DNA of 64,000 bases from Winogradskyella sediminis (GCF_003387355.1 NZ_QUNH01000001.1:1560023-1624022), one strand, 5' to 3'; numbered from the stretch's first letter, positions 28,384 to 38,504 are shown. A program made the numbers and translations. The notes: generated from the sequence alone by a model not told the origin.

Positions 28384-30123
28384 TTATTGGGCTACAAATT
28401 CGTATGTACCTGTTGCGTAATCGTCACTTATCATAGTTGTAATTGTATAAGTGCCATCTGTAGATATATTTCTTATGTTAGAACCACCACCATTGGTAAT
28501 TGTTCCAGATAGCTCGCTCGGAGATTCAGAACCAAAATCATTATCCCATGGTGAGAAAAACTTCATGTCATAATTTGCTGAAAGTGTTTCTGTGAGCGTA
28601 AAACTGTTAGGGTGGACATAAGTCATTAAAAATTCATTTCTATTATCCCATCCTTGGTTAATTTCATCCCAATGGAACAGGAATAAATTGTAATATTTCC
28701 ATTGAAAATTTGCATTCGCAAAATTGATTGTAAATCCATAGGCTTGATCTCTATCCACTACAATGTCTCCCAGACCAGCAGTTAATGTTGCACCTTCGCT
28801 AACCAAAGCGGCATCTGGTGAAGTTGTCGACCCAATACTCATTGTGCTTGTAAATGTGTCTCCAGAACCATCTGAGGCCGTATTTAAAGAGACAACATCG
28901 CCAACCTGAAGTGCGAGGTATGCGCTGTTGGTAAACGTATCACCATCCTTAGCAAGCTCTTCAATCATATTGCCATTGACAAATAAATACAATTGATCTG
29001 GTGTTGTAAGTGGAGTAGGAGGTGTAGAGGTATCTTCTTCAATAGTGTAGGTGTAACCATTTGCAGATAGGTCTAGAGTGACTAGGAAAGTTCCTAATTG
29101 GGTAGATTGAATATCTTCGAATTCGACACCTTGGTCTGCTGCCTGAGATTCCATAATTAATGAACTTGGTGCGCCTACGATACTTTTTAATAAATAAGAC
29201 CAATCTCCATTTGCTCGGAAAAGAAAGCCGCCAACATCAACAAGCTCAATAGTTGCACTCCAAATACTATTGCCTTGGTAAGAGAGTGGTTCATCTCCTC
29301 CCCAACCACCATTAATTGGCTGGCCGACCATGCTCCAATAGTCTATTTTTAATAGGCTATATGTGTTATCGTCAAGATTTACGGTAATTCTATAAACCCC
29401 ATTTTCTGTGGCTGTAATTGGTAATCCAGATTTAACCAGTTCTCCATCAGATCCACCGTATTGATGTGCTGGTAAAGTATTTTCACTGTAAAATTTAAAC
29501 GAATTTCCTGCGGTTAAGCTCGTATAAACTTCATGTATGTTGGAAGGGTTACCTTCAGAATTATTTAAACGTTTTAGTTGAATGGCTTCAGATAGATTAT
29601 TAGCGTTTTCTGTAGCTGTACCCGAAATGTATAATCTGGTTGGGATAACTTCATCTTCAAAACGTGTGATGTCTATGGTTTGAGAAGTGTATGCTGTTTT
29701 ACTCAAACTCATCGATTTTACAGCCCATGTTAATGGAGTGCTTTCGTTTGCAGTATAGCCAGAAACGGATAAGGCTTCATCTATTTCTGCGAAAGATACC
29801 ACGGCAGATGTGCTACTTCCAGAATTGCTCGATGCGACTTCAAAAATTGGCGTATCAAAATTAGTGGAACCCAAAGTGTCTATAACCACTGCATAAGTAA
29901 TGGCATAGCCTGCAGTAGAAATTGCAGGTTCCCAACTAAAGGTTATAGTTTCGTTAGGTGTTTCCTGATCTAGTATAATACTTTGATCTGCGGCTGGAAG
30001 CGTAATCGTTGGTGCGATTAAGTCCCATTGACCTTCGGGTTGCATGTTTTCATCCTTTTCGCATCCGGTTATAGCCATAGAAGCTATAGCAAAAAGCAAA
30101 AGGTGTTTATATATTTTTTTCAT
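28384..30123 (-). CDS. SusE/SusF-like glycan-binding outer-membrane lipoprotein
   Basis: The product has 579 residues. The lipobox is SMAITGC (Cys21) followed by EKDEN. An N-terminal SusE-type Ig-like domain (about 30-170, with ITFSWEPA) is followed by several beta-sandwich modules containing aromatic pairs (YWSMVGQPINGGWGGDE, FQWKYYNLFLFHWDE), like the starch-binding modules of SusE/SusF. It likely binds the substrate at the surface and retains it for the enzymes. It sits directly after susD with a gap of nine bases. Confidence 0.85.
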   Translation of the reverse strand: MKKIYKHLLLFAIASMAITGCEKDENMQPEGQWDLIAPTITLPAADQSIILDQETPNETITFSWEPAISTAGYAITYAVVIDTLGSTNFDTPIFEVASSNSGSSTSAVVSFAEIDEALSVSGYTANESTPLTWAVKSMSLSKTAYTSQTIDITRFEDEVIPTRLYISGTATENANNLSEAIQLKRLNNSEGNPSNIHEVYTSLTAGNSFKFYSENTLPAHQYGGSDGELVKSGLPITATENGVYRITVNLDDNTYSLLKIDYWSMVGQPINGGWGGDEPLSYQGNSIWSATIELVDVGGFLFRANGDWSYLLKSIVGAPSSLIMESQAADQGVEFEDIQSTQLGTFLVTLDLSANGYTYTIEEDTSTPPTPLTTPDQLYLFVNGNMIEELAKDGDTFTNSAYLALQVGDVVSLNTASDGSGDTFTSTMSIGSTTSPDAALVSEGATLTAGLGDIVVDRDQAYGFTINFANANFQWKYYNLFLFHWDEINQGWDNRNEFLMTYVHPNSFTLTETLSANYDMKFFSPWDNDFGSESPSELSGTITNGGGSNIRNISTDGTYTITTMISDDYATGTYEFVAQ

Positions 30124-30132
30124 AACTGTTTT

Positions 30133-31608
30133 TTATAGAGGATTTTGAGTCAATGCTGTATTTCTATCTAATTCTTGTTGTGGAATTGGCAATAGTATTT
30201 TTGCTTCGGTCATATTATAATTTACAGGGCTGTTATTTCTTAAGTCTATTTCAACCAAATTATTCATTGTAGATACGGCAACATTATATCTAACCAAATC
30301 ATCCCAGCGATGTCCTTCTTGAAATAATTCTAAACGACGTTCTTTTAAAATCGTAGTTCTTAGTGCGCTTTGAGAGCTTTTTTGCTCTGGAGTTAAGTCT
30401 GGTAAAGACACTCTGTTTCTAATTCTATTCACTTCGGTAGCTGCAGATTCTAACTGTCCTAATTCGTTGAGTGCTTCAGCTTTTAATAAAACAATATCAC
30501 CATATCGTAATAAATACTGACGATCAGCGCTAGCCCAACCATCAGCATGTTTCCATTTGTAACTAAAAGGAATAGCACTGCCTTGATTGTTTTCCCAAAA
30601 CTCATCAACCCAAGGTGCTTCCTCAAAAAGTACAGAGGCATTTTTTCTTACATCATCACCTTGCTCATCAAACGCATTTATTAAATCGTGAGAAGGAGTA
30701 ACAAATTTTCGCCAAGAGTCGCCAGAGACGGATGGTGGTAATAGTAGTTGAGGACCATAGTTGCCTTCAACACCACCCAAATACTGAATTTCTATAATAG
30801 ATTCGGCATTGTTATAATTATTGCCATCAAAAAGATTATTGTAATCTATCAGCGCGTAGTTAGCGGCACTACTTTCTACGGCATTTATATGATCTAATAC
30901 AGCATCATAATTAGGAGTAGGTTGTTGCGCGTATGCTTTGGCTGCTAACGCGTGTGCTGCTCCAGAAGTTGCTCTGGCTTTATTTACACTAGCATCATTT
31001 CCATAGGTGTCTGGCAATAGGCTTGCAGCAGTTTCTAAATCGGTTGTAATTTGTGAATAGATTTCTTCAACGCTAGATTTAGGAATATTTACACTTCCAG
31101 GATCTACTGCTACGATGGTATTTGTGATTAAAGGAACACCGCCCCAAAGTTTTACCAATGTAAAATAGTGGTAAGATCTAAGAAATAGAGCTTCACCTTT
31201 AATTTGTTGTTTTCGTTCTTCGGTAAGTAATGGGTCTGAAATACCATCCACACGTTCAATCACTAAATTGGCTTTAGAAATGGCATTATACAAATTAGAC
31301 CAATGTGTAAATAATCTTGAATGGGTTGGAGTAATCTCCAAATAATCGTATTGAAAAACTTCGGGATTATCTCCACCTGCATAAGCATTATCAGACCTTA
31401 CATCTTGAAGTAAAATATTGTCCCAAACATAATATTCTGCTGATTGAAACGATTCGTATGCTCCAACAAGTGCGGCTTCAATCTGACCGGCAGACTCATA
31501 AGCATTGCCACTTGTTTCTTCTGAAATAGGTTTCAAATCTAAATAATCTTCACATGAAAATATTGAGATTGAAAGTAATACGGTAATTAAATATTTATTG
31601 TATTTCAT
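30133..31608 (-). CDS. susD: SusD/RagB-family glycan-binding lipoprotein
   Basis: The product has 491 residues, with a lipobox ending in Cys19 (ISIFSC) followed by EDYLDLKP, the standard SusD N-terminus. The helical TPR-rich RagB/SusD fold is seen in the region LFLRSYHYFTLVKLWGGVPL and in the end KERRLELFQEGHRWDDLVRY, a family hallmark. SusD acts as the lid over the SusC transporter and binds the incoming oligosaccharide. It is 17 bases after susC in the operon. Confidence 0.93.
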   Translation of the reverse strand: MKYNKYLITVLLSISIFSCEDYLDLKPISEETSGNAYESAGQIEAALVGAYESFQSAEYYVWDNILLQDVRSDNAYAGGDNPEVFQYDYLEITPTHSRLFTHWSNLYNAISKANLVIERVDGISDPLLTEERKQQIKGEALFLRSYHYFTLVKLWGGVPLITNTIVAVDPGSVNIPKSSVEEIYSQITTDLETAASLLPDTYGNDASVNKARATSGAAHALAAKAYAQQPTPNYDAVLDHINAVESSAANYALIDYNNLFDGNNYNNAESIIEIQYLGGVEGNYGPQLLLPPSVSGDSWRKFVTPSHDLINAFDEQGDDVRKNASVLFEEAPWVDEFWENNQGSAIPFSYKWKHADGWASADRQYLLRYGDIVLLKAEALNELGQLESAATEVNRIRNRVSLPDLTPEQKSSQSALRTTILKERRLELFQEGHRWDDLVRYNVAVSTMNNLVEIDLRNNSPVNYNMTEAKILLPIPQQELDRNTALTQNPL

Positions 31609-31625
31609 AATAACTGAGAATATTT

Positions 31626-34574
31626 TTAAAATGTAACACTCATACCAAAGATGAGGTTTCGAGTTTGTGGATATGTACCAAAATCAATTCCTCTAACGGT
31701 ATTGCTCGACCCAAATGAATTTACTTCAGGATCATAACCAGAATAGTTGGTGATGGTAAACATGTTTTCACCAGTAACGTAAAGTTTTAAGGCGCTTAGT
31801 TTGGCATGTTGAATCATAGATTCAGGAAAATTATAACTCAAGGTAATGGCTTTAAATCTTAGGTAAGAACCATCTTCTACAAAGCGTGTTGAGATTCTTG
31901 AATTATCTGTGTTACCAAAACTAGATCTTGGGATATCAGTAATATCACCTGGTTGTCTCCATCTATTTAGAACTTCTGTAGACTGGTTTTTAGGGTCAGA
32001 CATACCTTCTAATTCAATTCTGGTAGCATTGAGAATGTCATTGCCTTGTGAGCCTTGCAAAAACACAAATAGGTCAAAACCTTTATATGAAATTGTATTC
32101 GTTACGGAATAAAAGAAATCAGGATTAGCATCTCCAATAATTACACGATCATCTGCATCTGGTGTAAACGTTGATTCGCCGTTTTGATTAATATAATAAG
32201 CATTTCCTGTTGTAGGATCAACCCCTCCAAAAATATAACCGTACAATGTGCCTAATGGTAAGCCTTCTTTAACTAATGTGGCTTCTCCGCGTCCTGCAAT
32301 ACTTCCTTGTAATAATTCTTGCCCAACTAAATTGGTAACTTCATTTTCGTTAAATGAAATATTGAAGCCTGAGGACCATTCAAATTTATCTGATAGTATA
32401 TTTTTTGTGTTAAGTGTAAACTCTAATCCCTTATTCTGTAATTCCCCGATATTTTGAATGGCAGAGCTAAAGCCTGTAGAGGTTGGTAAAGGTGCATTTA
32501 AAAGCAAGTCTGAGGTGTTTTTTACATAAGCGTCGGCTGTAAATCCTATTCTATTATCTAAAAACTGAATATCTATACCCACATTAGTTTGTTCAGACTC
32601 TTCCCATTTTAAAGACAAGTTTTCTATAGTACCAGGATATGTGCCTGGTTGAGCGACACCTCCAATTGGATAATTAGCACCACTACCAACAGTACCTAAA
32701 TAGGCATAGTTACCTATTTGGTCGTTACCAACAATTCCCCAACCTGCTCTGATTTTTAAATCGCTGATGAAATCTACGTTTTCTAGAAAGTTTTCATTAG
32801 AAACTCTCCATCCTAAGGAAAACGAAGGGAAGTAACCCCAGCGTTCATCGGGACCAAATGTACTAGAGCCATCTGCTCTAAAATTAGCGGTTAACAAATA
32901 CTTGTCATCAAAGGCATAATTTAGTCTACTTATAAATGAGGTATTTGATTTTTCAGATTTAGTAGCTGAAGCTCCAAATATTTCGGAACCGCCATTTGGT
33001 GTGGTTACAGATTCACTCGCAAAGTTTCGAGTTTCTATAGAGCTATTTTCCCATAAGTACTTTTGATTTACTGAGCCCAATAGTACTTCAATATTATGTT
33101 TATTAATGTTTTTCTTGTAGTTAAGTGTGTTTTCTACGATATAGTATTTGGTGCTATTGGTTGTATTTATAGATTGCCCATTTAAAGCTCTTCCATAACC
33201 TGTTCTAAAAGGGTCTAGAAAGAAATCGTAAATACCATTACTGTTGTCAATACCGTAATTAAATCTATAGGTGAAATCTTTTAGAAATGTTGCATCTAAA
33301 TAGATGTTTCCTAATAGTCGTTGGCTATTATATTCGCGCTCGCTACCATCTGTACTAGATAAAGGGTTTTCCCAATTTTGAAAGGGATTACTCGTAAAGC
33401 TGCCGTCCTCATTATAAATACCAATAATTGAGGGTGTGGTTAATGCACCTAACAATACTCCACCAGAATTAACATTTGTATTGTCTGTAATGTCGACGTC
33501 TCTATAGGACGTGTATGCAATTCTGGTTCCAATTTTTAACCAATCGGTTACTTTTTGATCCAAATTGATTTTAAAGTTAGAACGGTCTAGTTCAGAACTT
33601 CTAATGGCGCCTTCTTGACTGACATAGCCAGCAGAAACATAATAATTAGTGCCATCACTTCTTCCAGATAATGAAAGCTGATAGTTTTGTGAAAACCCAC
33701 TTTGGAAAATTTCATCTTGCCAATCTGTACGTTCTGTATAACTGTCCCAATCTGTAGTTAATCCCATTTCGGTCATCAAGTCTCTGTATTGTTCTCCGTT
33801 AAGTACAGAAATTGTTTTCCAGACTTCGTTAAAACCTGTGTAAGTATCGAGACTAATCTTTGGCTTGTCAGTGGTACCACGTTTTGTTGTAATTAAGACG
33901 ACACCATTAGCACCTTGCGCTCCATAAATAGCTGTTGAAGAGGCGTCTTTTAATATAGAAATGCTATCTATATCTGAAGGATTTATAGATCTGGTATCGG
34001 TTGTAGGGACGCCATCTACAACATAAAGTGGTTCGCTACCTGCATTAATAGAATTGGTACCTCTAATTCTTATACTGAATCCGGCAGAAGGTTTCCCTGA
34101 ATTAGACGTCACTTGCACACCAGCAGACTGCCCTTGTAATAATGAGCCGACTTGCGTATTTGGCCGAGATTCAAAGGATTCCGAATCTACAATGGATACC
34201 GATCCTGTTATATCTTTTTTCTCTTGGGTACCGTAACCTACAACAACAACTTCGTTAAGCATTTGTAGATCTTCTTCTAAGACCACGTTAATTTCATCTT
34301 CGGTGCCAACAAGGCGCTCTACTGTAGTCATTCCTATGTAAGAAAATACTACAATAGAAGTGTCTGTATAGGATCCTTTTAGTTGGTAAAAGCCATCGAA
34401 ATCTGTTGTTGTACCTGTTGTTGTACCTTTAATAATAACTGAAACACCAGGTATTGGAAGTCCACCTGAATCTGTAACATTACCACTAATTGTTTTTTCT
34501 TGAGCATGCACGGTAGATATCACCAGCATAGCTAATAGAATTACTGTCTTTTGTATTCCTTTAATACTACTCAT
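31626..34574 (-). CDS. susC: SusC/RagA-family TonB-dependent transporter
   Basis: The product has 982 residues. A signal peptide ends at VHAQ (residue 25). A carboxypeptidase-regulatory-like domain follows (TISGNVTDSGGLPIPGVSV). Then comes the region VVVVGYGTQEKKDITGSVS and the plug with LYVVDGVPTTDTRSINPSDI, both SusC hallmarks. The rest is a 22-strand barrel. It imports oligosaccharides across the outer membrane using TonB energy. It is the first gene of the operon susC-susD-susE-GH30-GH30-cargo. Confidence 0.95.
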   Translation of the reverse strand: MSSIKGIQKTVILLAMLVISTVHAQEKTISGNVTDSGGLPIPGVSVIIKGTTTGTTTDFDGFYQLKGSYTDTSIVVFSYIGMTTVERLVGTEDEINVVLEEDLQMLNEVVVVGYGTQEKKDITGSVSIVDSESFESRPNTQVGSLLQGQSAGVQVTSNSGKPSAGFSIRIRGTNSINAGSEPLYVVDGVPTTDTRSINPSDIDSISILKDASSTAIYGAQGANGVVLITTKRGTTDKPKISLDTYTGFNEVWKTISVLNGEQYRDLMTEMGLTTDWDSYTERTDWQDEIFQSGFSQNYQLSLSGRSDGTNYYVSAGYVSQEGAIRSSELDRSNFKINLDQKVTDWLKIGTRIAYTSYRDVDITDNTNVNSGGVLLGALTTPSIIGIYNEDGSFTSNPFQNWENPLSSTDGSEREYNSQRLLGNIYLDATFLKDFTYRFNYGIDNSNGIYDFFLDPFRTGYGRALNGQSINTTNSTKYYIVENTLNYKKNINKHNIEVLLGSVNQKYLWENSSIETRNFASESVTTPNGGSEIFGASATKSEKSNTSFISRLNYAFDDKYLLTANFRADGSSTFGPDERWGYFPSFSLGWRVSNENFLENVDFISDLKIRAGWGIVGNDQIGNYAYLGTVGSGANYPIGGVAQPGTYPGTIENLSLKWEESEQTNVGIDIQFLDNRIGFTADAYVKNTSDLLLNAPLPTSTGFSSAIQNIGELQNKGLEFTLNTKNILSDKFEWSSGFNISFNENEVTNLVGQELLQGSIAGRGEATLVKEGLPLGTLYGYIFGGVDPTTGNAYYINQNGESTFTPDADDRVIIGDANPDFFYSVTNTISYKGFDLFVFLQGSQGNDILNATRIELEGMSDPKNQSTEVLNRWRQPGDITDIPRSSFGNTDNSRISTRFVEDGSYLRFKAITLSYNFPESMIQHAKLSALKLYVTGENMFTITNYSGYDPEVNSFGSSNTVRGIDFGTYPQTRNLIFGMSVTF

Positions 34575-34645
34575 TGTTTATTTATTATGGCTATTTAGTG
34601 TTGATGTAAATTATCGCAGATTTAATACTGGGTTTACATCTTCTA

Positions 34646-34676
34646 CAAATTAATTACATAATGGAGCGTTAAACAA
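34646..34676 (-). promoter_or_regulatory. Candidate promoter of the glucan utilisation operon
   Basis: Read on the minus strand, TTG (34676-34674) and TTAATTTG (34653-34646) are separated by 20 bases. The -7 element has one mismatch to TAnnTTTG. It lies about 70 bases before the susC ATG and just downstream of the direct repeats. Confidence 0.35.
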
Positions 34677-34682
34677 TGACGT

Positions 34683-34800
34683 GTAGTAAAAAAGTAGTAA
34701 AAATGAGACGTGATTTTTTATTAATCGTCTTGTTTTTAGTTTGTTGTGTCTTTTTGGGATTGTGAAAAAGGTAGATTATGTTTGAAAAAAAGTAGTAAAA
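34683..34800. repeat. Three GTAGTAAAA repeats upstream of susC, candidate operator
   Basis: GTAGTAAAA occurs at 34683 and again at 34694 (11-base period, about one helical turn). A third copy, with the same preceding A-run, is at 34792. On the susC strand these read TTTTACTAC. They lie upstream of the candidate promoter, between the DUF6377 regulator gene and susC. A regulator-binding role is inferred. Confidence 0.4.
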
Positions 34801-34851
34801 TGTGTGTGAATTTGACAAAATTGCAAGGGTAAAATTACCGTATATGTAATT

Positions 34852-36528
34852 TTAGTCTAGATTTTTTACTTTGTCTTCAAAAGAATTTCGGTCGCCAATG
34901 GCGTTATTTCTAACCTTTACTCTGTAATTATATATGGTATTTACAGAATATCTTAAAATTTTTGAGATCTTAGAGCTGTTGGTAATCCCTAATCTAATTA
35001 AAGCCAAAATGCGCAATTCTGTATTTAACGCTTCTCCCTTTTTTACGATTAATTGCCCTTCTGGAACTAAGAGTTTATTAACTTCAGCGATAAAATTAGG
35101 GTGAATATGAAGAAAGGATTCATCAAAATTTTTGTAAAACAGTTTTATTTCCGCACCAACCACTTGTTTAGATTTTGTAAGTTCTAAAAGCTCTTGGGTT
35201 TTATTTGTAACGATATATTTTCTGACAAGTTTCCTATACGCATCTAATTTATCGATGTATTCAGAATAGAGGTTTAAAAATGTACCCACATAATACTCTT
35301 TTACTTTATCGGATTCTGAAAGTTCTAAATAGAGTTGTTTTAATTCTTTATTTGAATTATTCAATTTTAAGTTAGAATCTTGTAGTTGCTCATTTACTAG
35401 TTTTAGTTTATTTCTGGCATCAGCAACTTTTCTAACTTGTTTAAAAACTAAATAAATGGCAAGACTTAAAAAACCAGCGAGTATACTTATAAAGATTAAA
35501 TAGTTTTTAAGTTTCTCTTTCTGTTTGGCACTCCTCTCGTTATAAGCCTTAGTAATCATCGGTAAATTATTAGCGATGTTGACGTAGCGTAATTGTGAAT
35601 TATAAAAATCGGCATCATCAAACGAAAAATTAATATACCGATGAGCACGTTCTATATCTCCTTCTTGAAACATGATACTTGCTAAAACTCCCATGGAGGC
35701 ACTATCCTTTACTGATGCTTCAATATCTGACATAGCAGACAGGATAAGGTATTTTTTCTGATTTACTTTGTCGTGCTTTAGTTCGTATAATAATGATCTT
35801 TCAAAAGTAATTAAAGAAAAACCTCTAGAGCCCATTTGTACATTTGTAAGACGTTGAGAGTTAATTTTTAATGCTTCAGGTAATTGTCGGCTATCTCTAA
35901 ATTGCTTTTCTTTCAGACGTAGAGACTCTTCAGAATTAGGATCTAATCTTATTAAAAGTGAATCTTGGTAAGCAGTATATAATTCTGAATAATTAACCTT
36001 ACTTCGTACAACAGTTGTGTTATAGGATAAGCCAGAATATCCTTCCTTATAAGCTATATAATAATTATTGATTAATGAAGCAGGTAGAGAATCGCGTTTT
36101 ATTTCATTTAATGCATCGATTGATTCTTTATAACGACCTGAGTCTACAAGTAAAAGACTTAATGATAATTTAGATTTGTTAAGGAAAATGTCGTCATTAA
36201 GAGTTTCGGCAATTTTAATGTTTTTTTCAAGGTATTCTAAAGCTTTGTCAAAACTATAAAATTCATATTCATCAATAATTTCATTTAAGATTAAGTACTT
36301 TTCTCGTAAAGCTGTTGTTGAAGCGGCTTTCTCTTTAAGAATTTTAATACGTTCTTCTTTTTGTTGATCGAAAACGTCTCGTTTATCCATTTTAGATTCT
36401 AAAGCAGATACAAGTGAATCTAAACTTTGGTTGGCGTACATGCCTTGTACACAAATTAGAAATACGAAAAGAGATAGGAACTTCAATTTATTATTAATTA
36501 GTTGCTTCGAGAAGATAAAATTAAACAA
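34852..36528 (-). CDS. DUF6377-type membrane-bound transcription regulator
   Basis: The product has 558 residues. An N-terminal signal/anchor (about residues 12-33) leads into a helical TPR-like periplasmic region (about 35-330). A transmembrane segment follows at about 340-362 (LIFISILAGFLSLAIYLVF), then a coiled coil and a C-terminal LuxR-like helix-turn-helix (LALIRLGITNSSKISKILRYS). This is the DUF6377 layout used by Bacteroidetes to regulate nearby polysaccharide loci. It is co-oriented with and upstream of susC, so it likely senses a glucan product in the periplasm and activates the operon. Confidence 0.85.
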   Translation of the reverse strand: MFNFIFSKQLINNKLKFLSLFVFLICVQGMYANQSLDSLVSALESKMDKRDVFDQQKEERIKILKEKAASTTALREKYLILNEIIDEYEFYSFDKALEYLEKNIKIAETLNDDIFLNKSKLSLSLLLVDSGRYKESIDALNEIKRDSLPASLINNYYIAYKEGYSGLSYNTTVVRSKVNYSELYTAYQDSLLIRLDPNSEESLRLKEKQFRDSRQLPEALKINSQRLTNVQMGSRGFSLITFERSLLYELKHDKVNQKKYLILSAMSDIEASVKDSASMGVLASIMFQEGDIERAHRYINFSFDDADFYNSQLRYVNIANNLPMITKAYNERSAKQKEKLKNYLIFISILAGFLSLAIYLVFKQVRKVADARNKLKLVNEQLQDSNLKLNNSNKELKQLYLELSESDKVKEYYVGTFLNLYSEYIDKLDAYRKLVRKYIVTNKTQELLELTKSKQVVGAEIKLFYKNFDESFLHIHPNFIAEVNKLLVPEGQLIVKKGEALNTELRILALIRLGITNSSKISKILRYSVNTIYNYRVKVRNNAIGDRNSFEDKVKNLD

Positions 36529-36744
36529 CTTTATTGTAATTAAGGTTTAGGAGATATAAAAAATAGGCGTCTGTTATTTTTATGTTTTCACTAATAGCAT
36601 CAATAATCTATTGTTTTGCATCAATTAATTCTAGCCCTTACCTATACTTTTACGGTAAGAAAGTAAGAGTTACAGCGCACTCTTAAAATAATGTGTTTGT
36701 GACCCTTTACATAAAATAAATGTTTAATCAATAAATTTAAAATT

Positions 36745-37275
36745 ATGAAAATTAGAAACTTTATAGTAACGATGGCGTTAATGTTTGTAACAGTGTTTGC
36801 ATTTGCCCAAAATAACGATGATAGGCGTGTTATGAAAGATGCCGAAAAAGCAATTTCAACTTTAAAGAAGTCGGATATTGGCTTAGAGAAATTCTTTAAC
36901 AATTCATCTGGTTATGTTGTATTTCCTAATGTTGGAGAAGGAGCATTGGTTGTCGGTGCAGCATCAGGTAATGGTGTTGTATATGAAAATGGTATGCCTA
37001 AAGGTATGGCTGATATGAAAAAACTAGATATCGGACTACAAGCAGGTGGAGAAGCTTATATGCAAGTAATTTTCTTTGAAACAGAAGAGGCTCTTAATGA
37101 ATTTAAACAAGGAAACTTTGAGTTTTCTGCAGAAGCCAAAGCGGTTATTGTAGATAAAGGAGCAAGTAAAAAAGCCAATTATAACGACGGAGTTATCACT
37201 TTTGTAAAATCGAAAGCTGGTGCTATGGCAGATGTTTCTGTTGGAGGTCAAAAATTTAAGTATTCAGAATTTTAG
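36745..37275 (+). CDS. Lipid-binding SYLF-domain protein
   Basis: The product has 176 residues. A signal peptide ends near VFAFAQ (residue 22). The mature part is a SYLF/YSC84 domain (SGYVVFPNVGEGALVVGAA and AVIVDKGASK), a family that binds phosphoinositides in eukaryotes and is of unclear use in bacteria. Here it is predicted periplasmic. It is monocistronic, divergent from the DUF6377 gene, and followed by a terminator. Confidence 0.88.
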   Translation: MKIRNFIVTMALMFVTVFAFAQNNDDRRVMKDAEKAISTLKKSDIGLEKFFNNSSGYVVFPNVGEGALVVGAASGNGVVYENGMPKGMADMKKLDIGLQAGGEAYMQVIFFETEEALNEFKQGNFEFSAEAKAVIVDKGASKKANYNDGVITFVKSKAGAMADVSVGGQKFKYSEF

Positions 37276-37310
37276 ACATATAGCTACATATAGCTAAAAT
37301 ATAATCTCAG

Positions 37311-37336
37311 AAAAGCCGATTTTATAATCGGCTTTC
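37311..37336 (+). terminator. Terminator after the SYLF gene
   Basis: AAAGCCGATT (37312-37321) pairs with AATCGGCTTT (37326-37335). The T-run is short. A tandem copy of CATATAGCTA lies just upstream at 37277-37297. Confidence 0.75.
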
Positions 37337-37434
37337 TTACGTTACGTTAAATTCTAAATTAAATGTAACCCGTATGTTATTTGTATTTTATGAATTCAGT
37401 AAAATAATATGGTGAAAAATGTGAATTTTAGCAG

Positions 37435-37442
37435 TAAATTTG
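37435..37442 (+). promoter_or_regulatory. -7 element of the AraC/RR/HK operon
   Basis: TAAATTTG exactly matches TAnnTTTG, 42 bases before the AraC gene. Confidence 0.45.
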
Positions 37443-37484
37443 AATTATTATTCCATTGTTCAACCTTAAGCGCAAATCTATACA

Positions 37485-38033
37485 ATGAAATTATTGTTAA
37501 AATTTGATTTTACCAAAGTTTGCAATGCTGTTTTAGAACAGCGATTGGAAGCGCATCAGCTCAAGTATCAGCAAACAGCGTTTGGTGAAATAGAGCTGTT
37601 AGATAAAGTATCAGAGGAAAAACTGGATTTATTTTATAATGATATTAATGATTTTGGAATCGATGTCGTAAAGGATCCTAAAAAGATTGTGATACAAAAA
37701 ATAAAAGATGTTATAGTAGATATGGTCTTTAATGAAAAAGATATCAACGTAAAGACTTCAGTATATTTAGCAGAGCAGCTAAATGAGAATTATAGCTACC
37801 TGTCTAATTTATTTTCTGAAGTCACTTATACTTCTATCGAAAATTTTATTATTTTACAGAAAATAGAATACACTAAAATATTACTTACAAAAGAGGAGCT
37901 TTCGCTAACTGAAATAGCTTTTAAACTCAACTATTCTAGTGTAGCCCATTTAAGTAGACAATTTAAAAACACAACGGGTATTACTCCGTCAGCTTTTCAG
38001 CGTATTATTGCAAAACGAAAACAAATAAATTAA
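37485..38033 (+). CDS. AraC-type helix-turn-helix regulator (short)
   Basis: The product has 182 residues. The first 70 residues form a small alpha/beta region without a recognised ligand domain. Residues about 80-180 are an AraC DNA-binding domain with two helix-turn-helix units (VYLAEQLNENYSYLSNLFSE and LSLTEIAFKLNYSSVAHLSR). It is the first gene of a likely operon with a response regulator (21 bases later) and a histidine kinase. The lack of a sensor domain suggests that its input comes through those partners. Confidence 0.88.
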   Translation: MKLLLKFDFTKVCNAVLEQRLEAHQLKYQQTAFGEIELLDKVSEEKLDLFYNDINDFGIDVVKDPKKIVIQKIKDVIVDMVFNEKDINVKTSVYLAEQLNENYSYLSNLFSEVTYTSIENFIILQKIEYTKILLTKEELSLTEIAFKLNYSSVAHLSRQFKNTTGITPSAFQRIIAKRKQIN

Positions 38034-38054
38034 CCTAACTGTAAGTTTGTATAA

Positions 38055-38501
38055 ATGAATAGCGATTATATTAATTTAGCCTTGGCTGATGATGATGAAG
38101 ACGACAGATTGTTTTTTACTGAGGCTTTTGAAGAGTTGAAAGTGAAAAGTAAAGTGTCACTTTTTAAGGATGGTATAGAGTTAATGGATTATTTAGATGA
38201 TTCTAATAATGCGATTCCAAACTTATTGTTTCTAGATCTCAATATGCCAAAGAAATCGGGATTAGAATGTTTAAAAGAGATTAAAGCATCTCAACGCTTT
38301 AAAGATATGGCGATTGCTATTTACTCAACATCAGCATCTGAAGAAGATATTGAAAACACTTTTGTTATAGGTGCTAATGTCTATATTAAAAAACCTAATG
38401 ATTTTGAAAAACTAAAAAAAGTACTTTCAGAAGTCGTCACTACCAATTGGCAGTATCATACCAGCGGCTTAAATAAAGAGAACTTTTTATTAAGACTATA
38501 A
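38055..38501 (+). CDS. Single-domain response regulator
   Basis: The product has 148 residues and only a receiver domain. The acidic pocket is ADDDEDDRLFF (residues 11-21). The phosphate-accepting aspartate is Asp61 in LLFLDLNMPKKSG. The conserved lysine is in IKKPND near residue 117. It has no output domain, so it must act through protein contact. The kinase gene begins three bases after its stop, so the pair is translationally close. Confidence 0.93.
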   Translation: MNSDYINLALADDDEDDRLFFTEAFEELKVKSKVSLFKDGIELMDYLDDSNNAIPNLLFLDLNMPKKSGLECLKEIKASQRFKDMAIAIYSTSASEEDIENTFVIGANVYIKKPNDFEKLKKVLSEVVTTNWQYHTSGLNKENFLLRL

Positions 38502-38504
38502 CCT

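Noticed and set aside
36642..36902. Minus-strand 86-residue frame between the DUF6377 and SYLF genes
   Set aside because: It overlaps the SYLF gene on the opposite strand and has no recognisable motif.
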